Program-made: the position numbers and the translations under genes
Origin: Pseudomonadota bacterium
Lineage (GTDB): Bacteria > Pseudomonadota > Alphaproteobacteria > Sphingomonadales > Sphingomonadaceae
Direction: 5' to 3'
Assembly: GCA_023423655.1 (NCBI GenBank)
Contig: JAFAFE010000005.1
Location: 248,001 to 312,000 of the forward strand
Length of the DNA: 64,000 nt
Part shown: in pieces, positions 30,971 to 38,607 of the stretch
Layout: each line of letters begins with the position of its first letter
Numbering within the stretch: the stretch's first letter is position 1
Notes under the pieces: generated by a model
Databases searched by the model: none
What the model saw: only the letters and a program-made list of their open reading frames with translations
What the model was told of the DNA's origin: nothing

Positions 30971-31007
30971 AAAAAAGGAGCACAAACAATGTTTGTGCTC
31001 CTTTTTT
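30971..31007. terminator. Strong bidirectional-type terminator
   Basis: AAAAAAGGAGCACAAAC-AAT-GTTTGTGCTCCTTTTTT: a perfect 11-bp GC/AT stem (30977-30987, 30991-31001) plus A/T flanks, 17 bp after the 30,259 gene. Confidence 0.9.
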
Positions 31008-31061
31008 GTTAATGGTGAGTTCAACCGTGAACCGGAAAATCAACGTGGGAGGTCTAGACTT

Positions 31062-31949
31062 ATGAAGATGATTCCTTGCTTGTCAGTTATGCTGGCTTCC
31101 ATCGTTTCCGTTCCTGCTGCTGCACAATTCAACGGCGGCATGGATTGGGTGGTCAATCGAACCCGTGTTCCAGTCATCATACAATGCCCCGGCTGTAACG
31201 ATGATGAAAATGATGTAGCACAGCAAACCGCACCGGCTGCACCCAGCCAAACAGCTGCCGCTCTTGTCTATGTTCCGTCGAAAGCCGTCAGAAAACAGAA
31301 TTTGGCGCGCTTTGTTCAGGAAAGTCGTGCAAAAGACCCGCAGGGCGCCAGTAAAATGGAGCAATTATTCCAGACAACGGACATCATAGAACAGATTGGC
31401 GCTGCCATGCGCCCTGTAGGCTTGCGCGTTAATAATGTCGCAGACGCGTATGCCGTGTGGTGGATCTCGGCATGGGAAGCGGTAAACAAACGCGATGCTG
31501 GCTCCAGTCCGGCGATGTATCAGGCGGTTAAAGCTCAAGCTGCTCAATCAATTTTAAGCACGGGCGCTTTTCGCAATGCGTCCAATGCTGTGAAACAGGA
31601 GATGGCGGAATCTTTATTGGTTCAAGCAGCATTAATCGATGCATCAGTTGATGCTGCTGCTGGGAATCCTGCACAGTTGACCGCTGTAGCACGTGCGGTC
31701 AATCAAGGTGCAATGGCGATGGATCGCGATCTGGACCTCACCAAAATGTCGTTAACCCAGGATGGCTTTGTAAAGCGTTCCGGAGGGCGGTCGGACGCCG
31801 GGAATGATGACAGCCAACTCGCGGCCAATGTCGATGGCGCGCAAGCCGATGGCGCAAATATGGGCGATTATGCCCTCTACGCCGTCGCAGGCACCGGCCT
31901 CCTCGCCGGAATGTTCGCCCTCGGCAAAGGCTTCAGCAAAAAGGGGTAA
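31062..31949 (+). CDS. Exported protein, paralogue 1 of a tandem family
   Basis: 295 aa. Start at 31062 (MKMIPCLSVMLASIVSVPAA) has GGGAGG 9 bp upstream and a Sec signal ending AAA-Q. A variable region with a CPGC motif follows, then the family core from about residue 78: KQNLARFV, RAKDPQGASKMEQLF, MRPVGLRVNNVADAYAVWW, VKQEMAESLLVQAALID and AVNQGAMAM. The tail is LDLTKMSLTQDGFVKRSGGR, an Asp/Ser/Ala-rich linker, and a hydrophobic C terminus YALYAVAGTGLLAGMFAL-GKGFSKKG. The core resembles the DUF6683 family as I recall it, which should be checked. Function unknown. Confidence 0.82.
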   Translation: MKMIPCLSVMLASIVSVPAAAQFNGGMDWVVNRTRVPVIIQCPGCNDDENDVAQQTAPAAPSQTAAALVYVPSKAVRKQNLARFVQESRAKDPQGASKMEQLFQTTDIIEQIGAAMRPVGLRVNNVADAYAVWWISAWEAVNKRDAGSSPAMYQAVKAQAAQSILSTGAFRNASNAVKQEMAESLLVQAALIDASVDAAAGNPAQLTAVARAVNQGAMAMDRDLDLTKMSLTQDGFVKRSGGRSDAGNDDSQLAANVDGAQADGANMGDYALYAVAGTGLLAGMFALGKGFSKKG

Positions 31950-31982
31950 GCCCTTGCGCGATAATCTATTTTGATGATGATG

Positions 31983-32012
31983 GGGCAGCGGGGAAACGCG
32001 CTGCCCTTTTTT
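31983..32012 (+). terminator. Terminator after paralogue 1
   Basis: GGGCAGCG-gggaaacg-CGCTGCCC followed by TTTTTT. The hairpin, with its flanking TAATCTATTTTGATGATGAT, is repeated after paralogues 2 and 3. Confidence 0.75.
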
Positions 32013-32025
32013 GATGGGAGAAAGC

Positions 32026-33024
32026 ATGAGACATTTTTCTCACACCCTTTTAGTCGCAGCGTTGATGGTCGCCGCTCCCGCTTCTGCACAATTTTATGTT
32101 CACCCGACCTTTAATGCCGCTATTAATGGCGGCCCCATGTCTATGGCACTGCAAGTAGGGAATGTTGGAAGCAATGGAAAAATATGCGGCCAATCCTATG
32201 AAGATGATATACAGAAAGAACGGCTTCTAGCCTTGCAGGCTGCAGGAAAATGCGGAAAATCTGGCGCTTCTTCATCTCTCATTGCGAAAGCCGCTCCGAA
32301 CACCAACGGCGTCCCTGCATCTGCGCGACAACTAAGCTACAAACCCTCGCAGGCAAACCGGAGGGCTAATTACGCGAATATAGTCGCTAAAACACGACGC
32401 ACAGACCCTGCTGGTGCGGCCAAGATGCAAGAATTATTCGCTTCCACCGATGTCGTTGCACAGATAGATCAAGCTATTCGCCCAAGCGGGCTGCGCGCTG
32501 ACAATGTCGCCGATGCCTATGCCGTGTGGTGGATCACTGCTTGGGAGGCAGTTCACCAGCGCGACATGGGTAGTAGCGCCCGAATGTCGCAAGCTGTTAA
32601 AAATCAGGCGGCCAATGCGTTGCTTTCTACTCCGCAATTTGCATCGACAACCAATGCGCAAAAACAGGAAATGGCAGAAGCCTTCCTTATTCAAGCTGCA
32701 CTTATTGATGCGTCCGAAGAAGTGTTCGCAAGGGATCCTGCGCAACTGAAAGCTTTATCGAAAGCTGTTAATCAAGGTGCTATGGCGATGGCCCCTGATC
32801 TTGACCTCACCAAAATGACGCTAACCCAAGATGGTTTCGTGCCCCGTTCCGGTGGTCGATCGGATGCTGGTGATGCGGCAGGCGATGACAGCCAACTCGC
32901 GGCCAATAATGGCGCGCAAGCTGATGGCGCAAATATGGGCGATTATGCCCTCTATGCCGTCGCAGGCACCGGCCTCCTCGCCGGAATGTTCGCCCTCGGT
33001 AAAGGCTTTAGCAAAAAGGGGTAA
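32026..33024 (+). CDS. Exported protein, paralogue 2 of a tandem family
   Basis: 332 aa from 32026 (MRHFSHTLLVAALMVAAPAS), with GGGAGA 8 bp before it; ATGs at 32011 and 32014 lie in front of that Shine-Dalgarno. Signal peptide, a longer variable N-terminal region than the others (to about residue 105, with ICGQSYEDDIQKERLLALQ), then the same core: RTDPAGAAKMQELF, IRPSGLRADNVADAYAVWW, KQEMAEAFLIQAALIDAS, AVNQGAMAMA, and the common C-terminal tail ending GKGFSKKG. Function unknown. Confidence 0.82.
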   Translation: MRHFSHTLLVAALMVAAPASAQFYVHPTFNAAINGGPMSMALQVGNVGSNGKICGQSYEDDIQKERLLALQAAGKCGKSGASSSLIAKAAPNTNGVPASARQLSYKPSQANRRANYANIVAKTRRTDPAGAAKMQELFASTDVVAQIDQAIRPSGLRADNVADAYAVWWITAWEAVHQRDMGSSARMSQAVKNQAANALLSTPQFASTTNAQKQEMAEAFLIQAALIDASEEVFARDPAQLKALSKAVNQGAMAMAPDLDLTKMTLTQDGFVPRSGGRSDAGDAAGDDSQLAANNGAQADGANMGDYALYAVAGTGLLAGMFALGKGFSKKG

Positions 33025-33057
33025 GCCCTTGTGTAATAATCTATTTTGATGATGATG

Positions 33058-33089
33058 GGGCAGCGGGTGAAAAACTCTCTGCCCTTTTT
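33058..33089 (+). terminator. Terminator after paralogue 2
   Basis: GGGCAG ... CTGCCC followed by TTTTTG, a diverged copy of the hairpin at 31983-32012. Confidence 0.6.
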
Positions 33090-33104
33090 GTTTGGAGATT
33101 CGGC

Positions 33105-34001
33105 ATGCCCAGATTCAAATCTGCAACTTTTGCATTTCTCTTTGTGGGCGCACCCGCATTTGCTCAAGGTTATGATTTCAACCCTCCTATCAATGGAATC
33201 GACATCTACTTCAGCAATCAAAATTTTAATGACGCGATCGATCGGGTCGTAGACAATTCTGCACCGGACGACGGGCCATCCTCCCAGTCAACATCCCAAG
33301 TTTCGGCTGATGTGTTAAATTTTTCAGCGTCTCAACAAAGACGCAAAGCGAACATCACTAAATTTGCGGATTCAATGAAGCGTAACGATCCGGCAAACTC
33401 ATCTAATATTGATGCAGTTTTAGGCGGTGGAGAAATTATTGGTCAACTGGACCAAATGATGCGCCCTTGGGGCTTGCGCGCAAACAATGTTGCGGATGCC
33501 TATACTGTCTGGTGGGTAGCCGCGTGGCACGCCGTCAATCGCCGCGAATTAAAACCGGACCCGGTAACAATGGGTGCTGTAAAACGTCAGGCGCAAGCCG
33601 CGTTGCTTTCTACTCCGCAAATGACCCCAGCATCCAACGCTTCAAAGCAGGAGATGGCCGAAGCACTGCTTGTCCAAGCCATGTTGATTGACGGAAGCAT
33701 CGACGACGCAGCTGGCAACTCGACAAAACAAGCTGCGCTCGCAAAGGCAGTCAACCAAGGAGCAAAACATATGGGTCTCGATCTCACCAAAATGAGCCTG
33801 ACCCAAGACGGTTTCGTCCCCCGCTCTGCTGGCCGGTCGGATGCTAGTGAGGCGGCGGGTGATGACAGCCAACTCGCTGCCGATAATGGCGCGCAAGCGG
33901 AAGGCGCGAGCATGGGCGATTACGCCCTCTACGCTGTCGCAGGCACCGGCCTCCTCGCCGGAATGTTCGCCCTCGGCAAAGGCTTCAGCAAAAAGGGGTA
34001 A
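33105..34001 (+). CDS. Exported protein, paralogue 3 of a tandem family
   Basis: 298 aa from 33105 (MPRFKSATFAFLFVGAPAFA), TGGAGA upstream. Signal peptide, short variable region, then core with RNDPANSSNIDAVLGGGEII (more diverged than the others), MRPWGLRANNVADAYTVWW, KQEMAEALLVQAMLIDGS, AVNQGAKHMGLDLTKMSLTQ, and the common tail (GASMGDYALYAVAG...GKGFSKKG). Function unknown; membership is clear from the shared core and 3' end. Confidence 0.82.
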   Translation: MPRFKSATFAFLFVGAPAFAQGYDFNPPINGIDIYFSNQNFNDAIDRVVDNSAPDDGPSSQSTSQVSADVLNFSASQQRRKANITKFADSMKRNDPANSSNIDAVLGGGEIIGQLDQMMRPWGLRANNVADAYTVWWVAAWHAVNRRELKPDPVTMGAVKRQAQAALLSTPQMTPASNASKQEMAEALLVQAMLIDGSIDDAAGNSTKQAALAKAVNQGAKHMGLDLTKMSLTQDGFVPRSAGRSDASEAAGDDSQLAADNGAQAEGASMGDYALYAVAGTGLLAGMFALGKGFSKKG

Positions 34002-34034
34002 GCCCTTGTGTAATAATCTATTTTGATGATGATG

Positions 34035-34062
34035 GGGCAGTGGGGAAACGCGCTGCCCTTTT
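34035..34062 (+). terminator. Terminator after paralogue 3
   Basis: GGGCAG-tggggaaacgcg-CTGCCC then TTTT, repeat of the earlier hairpin. The next 45 bp match the leader of paralogue 1 (TAATGGTGAGTTCAA ... GTGGGAGG). Confidence 0.65.
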
Positions 34063-34113
34063 CCTAATGGTGAGTTCAAGCATAAACGGGAAAAAGCAGA
34101 GTGGGAGGCCTAG

Positions 34114-35013
34114 ATGTTTCACCTGAAACAAGTTTTACTTATAACTCTTATTTGCGTTCCCACGATAGCGAGCGCCCAGCTGAGCGACTTCCCGATGTCG
34201 CCAATTCAGTACCCCTCCGCGATGTCCACCACGCCGCTGCTCAATATATCTACTGTGAATGAAACAGTTCAACAGCCTGCCCCTGATCGTTTAAACGCGA
34301 AATCAAGATCTTCTGTCTCTCAATCTTTGAGATACACGCCCTCCACAACACGCCGGAAATCCAATTTTGCATCTTTTGTTGCGAAAACCCGACGCTCGGA
34401 TCCCCAAGGAGCAGCACAGCTTGGCGCATTTTTAGCTTCGACCGATGTTGTTAGTCAGATAGACCAGATGATGCGCCCCATGGGCCTAAGGGCAGACAAT
34501 GTTGCTGATGCGTATACTCTTTGGTGGGTTATCGCGTGGCATGCAGTGCAACAGCGCGACGGAAACTCCGACCCTTCCGTCATGCGAGCTGTTAAAGCTC
34601 AAGCGACCCAAGCCCTGTTAAATGCTCCAGAATTTTTGAACGCCAGTGACGCGCAAAAACAAGAAATAGCCGAGGCACTCATTATTCAAGCCGGTTTAAT
34701 TGATGGGCATATGGAAAACGCAAAAGGTAATAAGAAATATCAATCAGATCTTGCCAAAGCGGTCAATCAAGGAGCTCGCTCAATGGGGCTCGACCTCACC
34801 AAAATGAGCCTGACCCAAGATGGTTTCGTGCCCCGTTCCGGTGGTCGATCGGATGCTGGTGATGCAGCAGGCGATGACAGCCAACTCGCGGCCAATAATG
34901 GCGCGCAAGCCGATGGCGCAAATATGGGCGATTATGCCCTCTACGCCGTCGCAGGCACCGGCCTCCTCGCCGGAATGTTCGCCCTCGGCAAAGGCTTCAG
35001 CAAAAAGGGGTAA
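34114..35013 (+). CDS. Exported protein, paralogue 4 of a tandem family
   Basis: 299 aa from 34114 (MFHLKQVLLITLICVPTIASA), with GTGGGAGG upstream as in paralogue 1. Core: KSNFASFVAKTRRSDPQGAA, MRPMGLRADNVADAYTLWW, KQEIAEALIIQAGLIDGH, AVNQGARSMGLDLTKMSLTQ and the common tail. The last 110 bp are essentially identical to paralogue 1, pointing to recent duplication or gene conversion of the 3' end. Function unknown. Confidence 0.82.
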   Translation: MFHLKQVLLITLICVPTIASAQLSDFPMSPIQYPSAMSTTPLLNISTVNETVQQPAPDRLNAKSRSSVSQSLRYTPSTTRRKSNFASFVAKTRRSDPQGAAQLGAFLASTDVVSQIDQMMRPMGLRADNVADAYTLWWVIAWHAVQQRDGNSDPSVMRAVKAQATQALLNAPEFLNASDAQKQEIAEALIIQAGLIDGHMENAKGNKKYQSDLAKAVNQGARSMGLDLTKMSLTQDGFVPRSGGRSDAGDAAGDDSQLAANNGAQADGANMGDYALYAVAGTGLLAGMFALGKGFSKKG

Positions 35014-35063
35014 GACCCGGAGCCACTGGCAAACGTCCACGCTTGGTTTTGGACAATCGTTGG

Positions 35064-35093
35064 CAGCGTTCCTTGATTGGAACGCTGTTTTTT
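35064..35093 (+). terminator. Terminator after the four-paralogue array
   Basis: CAGCGTTCC-ttgatt-GGAACGCTG followed by TTTTTT, a perfect 9-bp stem. Confidence 0.85.
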
Positions 35094-35497
35094 CGCATCC
35101 CCTTATGCCCGTAACTCCGCTATTTGCGAGAAGGAGGGTACGGCGGTGCCTGTTGGGGGCCTGTGGGGGAATGTCTGTGGGATGCCTGTGCGTGGGGCGC
35201 GCGTGCGTGAGGCTTGGCAAAACCTGCCCCCTCCCCCACAATTGACGGAATGGTTGTAAATTCAATCAACTAACCGCTTGCGCTTACTAGCACTATTTCA
35301 AGTTGATGACAGTTTTCGGACATCATACCCTTTTACCTGCAAGACAAATGTCACGAAAAAATTATCGTGCAAAGTCAAACTATAATAAAAATTTTTACAT
35401 ATCGTCCAAGGTTATTCGCGCAAAGCCCCGTCTTTGGGTGGCAGGCTGGCTGGTTCATCCTCCGGCATGTTAACAAACAAGTAAAAGGATCACCCAG
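35094..35497. other. Gene-free region
   Basis: No credible gene. The first part is GC-rich with short open frames lacking motifs; the last 200 bp are AT-rich and probably hold the promoter of the barrel protein at 35498. No copy of the 19-bp dyad is present. Confidence 0.55.
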
Positions 35498-36343
35498 ATG
35501 AAGTGTATGGAAAGTTTCGGTGCAGCGTTGCGCCGTGATGGATGCCGCCTGCTTGTCGCAGGTTTTGCGGCGAGCGCGGCTTTGACGGTGGCGGCACCGG
35601 CTTTCGCGCAGGAATCGAACGAGCCGGGCGCCTATGTGGTGCTGCGCGCCGGGGCGCAATTCGGCTCCGATGTCAAATTCCCCAAGCCCGCTAAAACCAA
35701 GCCCGCCCCTGCGCCCAAGCCCGGCACCAAGCCGACGCCGAAGCCGACGACGCCGCCGACCACCCCGCCGGGCTTCCCCGATAGCCTCTCGAGCGAAACC
35801 GCTTTTTCCGGCGAATTGGGCGCAGGCTATGACTTTAACGGCTTCCGTCTTGAAGCCACCGTTGGCCGCAGCAGCGCGAACATCAAGACCGACAAGCTGG
35901 GCAACAAGGATTTCGTCGGCGCGGGCAAGGTCAAAGCGTTGGACATCGGCATTGCAGGCTATGTCGATTTCAACCCCGATGGTCCTGCCAACCCGTTCCT
36001 GGGCGCAGGCATCGGCATGTCGCAGGTAAGTCTGGACGTGTCGCGTCTTGCCAACCCGACCAAGCCGGTCACACCCGCTGACAAGCGCCCCGGTACGCAT
36101 TTGGAAGGCAGCGAATGGGCATTCCGCTGGCACCTTGATGCGGGTCTTGGCTATAAGCTGAGCCGCAACACGACGCTTGAAATTGCGGGCCGTTATGCAC
36201 GCACATCGGCGACCGAGTTCAAGGCGAAAACCGTGACCGTCACCGGCACCGGTACGGCGGCCAAGGCCACCACTGTGACCAACAGCTTCAAACCGAGCCT
36301 TTCGTCGACGTCGCTGATGATCGGCTTGCGCCAGAAATTCTGA
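35498..36343 (+). CDS. Outer-membrane beta-barrel protein with proline-lysine linker
   Basis: 281 aa. An Ala-rich signal (LLVAGFAASAALTVAAPAFA) is followed by YVVLRAGAQFGSDV, a Lys/Pro/Thr linker of about 35 residues (PKPAKTKPAPAPKPGTKPTP...), then barrel strands (SGELGAGYDFNGFRLEATVG, FLGAGIGMSQVSLDV, WHLDAGLGYKLSRNTTLEIA) ending in MIGLRQKF with C-terminal Phe. OmpA-barrel/porin-like family, probably 8 strands. The linker falls in an extracellular loop position near strand 2. Function unknown. Confidence 0.82.
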   Translation: MKCMESFGAALRRDGCRLLVAGFAASAALTVAAPAFAQESNEPGAYVVLRAGAQFGSDVKFPKPAKTKPAPAPKPGTKPTPKPTTPPTTPPGFPDSLSSETAFSGELGAGYDFNGFRLEATVGRSSANIKTDKLGNKDFVGAGKVKALDIGIAGYVDFNPDGPANPFLGAGIGMSQVSLDVSRLANPTKPVTPADKRPGTHLEGSEWAFRWHLDAGLGYKLSRNTTLEIAGRYARTSATEFKAKTVTVTGTGTAAKATTVTNSFKPSLSSTSLMIGLRQKF

Positions 36344-36698
36344 CGCACCGATAGGGGCAACAGCGACGGATGAAGGTCCGGCGGCGTGCGATAGGTGCGC
36401 CGCCGGATTTTCTTTACGTTGCGTTTTCCTCCCCCGCGCCCGATACGCCGCGCAGATTCTGACCGACACGCGCGGGCGATTTCTGCTTTCCGCTGATAAT
36501 AGTGCAATAATAAGCCCGCTTATGCCGATTAAGGGGTGCCTTGTGCGTGGGGGTGGCTATGATTGGTCCGCTATGCCCCCACGCGTTGCGCGCGATTCTG
36601 TGCGGCACGACACGCCTGTGTGGCAAAGGGGCAGCGTACCGCCGGACGGTGGCGGCGCGCCTTGGGCGACGGGACGGGATCAGCCAGCGGAAGGGCGG
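36344..36698. other. Intergenic, promoter of the pentapeptide protein
   Basis: A short inverted repeat GGCGGCG-tgcgataggtg-CGCCGCC near 36380-36406 with TTTTC may end the barrel gene. An in-frame ATG at 36522 would extend the next gene by 59 residues, but this stretch lacks a signal peptide and is rejected as coding. Confidence 0.5.
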
Positions 36699-38456
36699 AT
36701 GGTGACAAGCAGGATCAAGCGCAGCAGCAGTAACGGACAGGCTTTTGCCGCACACAAATTGGCGATCCGCCATGTGCTTGGAGTGGTCGCAGCGTTGATG
36801 GTCCTGATAAATGGCGCGTCGCTTTTCGCCCAATCCCCCGCGCCTCCTCCCGCTCCCCCGCCCGCACAGCAAGAGCCCGAAACCCCTGACGAAGCGCGAC
36901 AGGCCGCCGTCAACAAGGCGCTTGGCAATCAGGCGCGCGTGCGTTTCGGGGTGGCGCTGTTTCCGGTGACGCCGCCGCCGCAGGATAGCTGCATCGCGCA
37001 ATCGGGCGTTGTCGGCGACACGCGCGCTTATGCCAATGCGGTGGATGGCAGCAGTTTCAACAAACCCGGTAAGCTGGAAGATCTGCGCAAAAAGCAGAAA
37101 AGCGGCACCATCTTTGTGCGCGGTGGTAATTTTGAAGGCACCAAATTGGGCAAGGAAAAGCTCTATAATATGTGCTTTATCGACGCCAATTTCCGCTACA
37201 CCAATTGGGAAGGGTTTGACGGATACGGGCTAGGTTTCATCAATAGCGATTTGACCGGCGCGCGGCTGACCAAAGCCAAAATGCACTGGACCTTGTTCCG
37301 CGATGTGACGTTGACCGATGCCGATGCGAGCGCCGCAGATTTGAGCGGCGGGCGGCTGGATGGTGGCTGGCAGGGCAGCATGAAAAACCTCAACCTCAAT
37401 GATGCCAACCTCACCGGTTTTCGTGTCGAATGCGGCTATACTGCGCAAAATGGCTGCCCACTCGACCGGCAAGGCCTGTCGCTGCGCGGCGCGAACCTCA
37501 CCAAAGCGAGCTTTTATGCGTTCGATTTTCCCGATGTCGATGTCAGCAATGCGACCGTGGACCAGACCGAAATCGGCTTGCAGCATGTGGCACGGTTGAG
37601 CGGGGCAAAGCTGGTCGGGCCGGTGGTGGTGCGCAGCCATAATAGCGCGGCCATTTATCTCCCCGCAGAATATGCGCGCATCCGCGGCGCATTGATGGCG
37701 GGCGCAGGCGGCGCGGCGAGTGCCGACTGCAAGACCGAACAGAATGTCATCAAAAAAGCGATATGTGGGACGCCCGGCACCGAATTGCGACGGCTTTCCC
37801 GTGAGGTGGCTGAACTCGATCAGGACATAATCGCGCGCAACCGCCGCCATACCGCCGACCAGCGCATGTGGGAAAGTAGCGTGACCGCGAAATGCGGGAC
37901 GCTGGCGGGCGACGAGATTGGCGAATGTCTCAAGACAGAATATCGCCTGCGCCGCGAAGCCTTGGTGAGCAAGGCGGGATCGCCGCGATGGCTGCGCCCC
38001 GGCCAATATGCCTTGTTCATCGCAAGTGAAGCGCCCTTGTCGGAGGAATTTCTCCGCTCCGAATTATTCCTGCGCGTGCGCCCCGTCTTGTTCGACAGCG
38101 CCGCTTCGCGCGTGATGGTCAAGGTCGAGCGTAATGGCCGCGTCACCGCCAAAGGGAGCGCAATGGGCGTATGCCAGCTTAATGCGCCGGATTTGAGTTT
38201 CAATCGCGCAAGTGGCTGGATTAGCGGCGGTGCGACGCCTGCAACCCGCACCCGCCGCGCCGAACCCGGCATCCCCGTCTTGCAAGCAATCGGCGACCGG
38301 CTGGAAGTCTATCGCGGCGGCAATAATATGACCGCAGACGGCACGCTCGCACCCAATCCTTATGTGCGGTGCGGACCGCAGGGCAGCTTTACCTTGATGC
38401 AGTTGGTGCCTTTGTCACAAGGTGAATTGGAGCAGCTCTGGAATATTTTCCGATAG
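36699..38456 (+). CDS. Exported pentapeptide-repeat protein with LprI-like domain
   Basis: 585 aa from 36699 (MVTSRIKRSSSNGQAFAAHK, GGAAGGG upstream). A signal peptide ends near ASLFA-Q and is followed by a Pro/Ala-rich linker. Pentapeptide-type repeats lie at about 115-300 (GGNFEGTKLGKEKLYNMCFI, DANFRYTN, NSDLTGARLTKAKM, NANLTKASFYAF). Next is a Cys-paired helical domain, CKTEQNVIKKAICGTPGTEL ... GECLKTEYRLRREAL, like the lysozyme-inhibitor LprI/DUF1311 N-terminal family, then a beta-rich C terminus. Not recognised as a named protein. If LprI-like, it might guard against muramidases. Confidence 0.72.
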   Translation: MVTSRIKRSSSNGQAFAAHKLAIRHVLGVVAALMVLINGASLFAQSPAPPPAPPPAQQEPETPDEARQAAVNKALGNQARVRFGVALFPVTPPPQDSCIAQSGVVGDTRAYANAVDGSSFNKPGKLEDLRKKQKSGTIFVRGGNFEGTKLGKEKLYNMCFIDANFRYTNWEGFDGYGLGFINSDLTGARLTKAKMHWTLFRDVTLTDADASAADLSGGRLDGGWQGSMKNLNLNDANLTGFRVECGYTAQNGCPLDRQGLSLRGANLTKASFYAFDFPDVDVSNATVDQTEIGLQHVARLSGAKLVGPVVVRSHNSAAIYLPAEYARIRGALMAGAGGAASADCKTEQNVIKKAICGTPGTELRRLSREVAELDQDIIARNRRHTADQRMWESSVTAKCGTLAGDEIGECLKTEYRLRREALVSKAGSPRWLRPGQYALFIASEAPLSEEFLRSELFLRVRPVLFDSAASRVMVKVERNGRVTAKGSAMGVCQLNAPDLSFNRASGWISGGATPATRTRRAEPGIPVLQAIGDRLEVYRGGNNMTADGTLAPNPYVRCGPQGSFTLMQLVPLSQGELEQLWNIFR

Positions 38457-38495
38457 GGTGAGAAGCCAGTCCGCACCCTTCATTTTTCTGCCAAA

Positions 38496-38514
38496 TCTAA
38501 ACGAATCGCTTAGA
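38496..38514. promoter_or_regulatory. T3SS-substrate box upstream of the lipase
   Basis: TCTAAACGAATCGCTTAGA, the most symmetrical copy. Its downstream edge is 94 bp before the lipase start, the same distance as at the 43,254 gene. Confidence 0.72.
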
Positions 38515-38607
38515 GACAAAAATCCTGTTTCGGGCCATTCTTAACCGACTCATGGGGAATTGCGCCTGTTGCGCTTACCCCGTCGGGTGGTTTTGAGGAG
38601 TGGAACG

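Noticed and set aside
35077..35259. 60-aa frame after the paralogue array
   Set aside because: Gly/Arg/Val-rich without a Shine-Dalgarno or homology; lies across the terminator.
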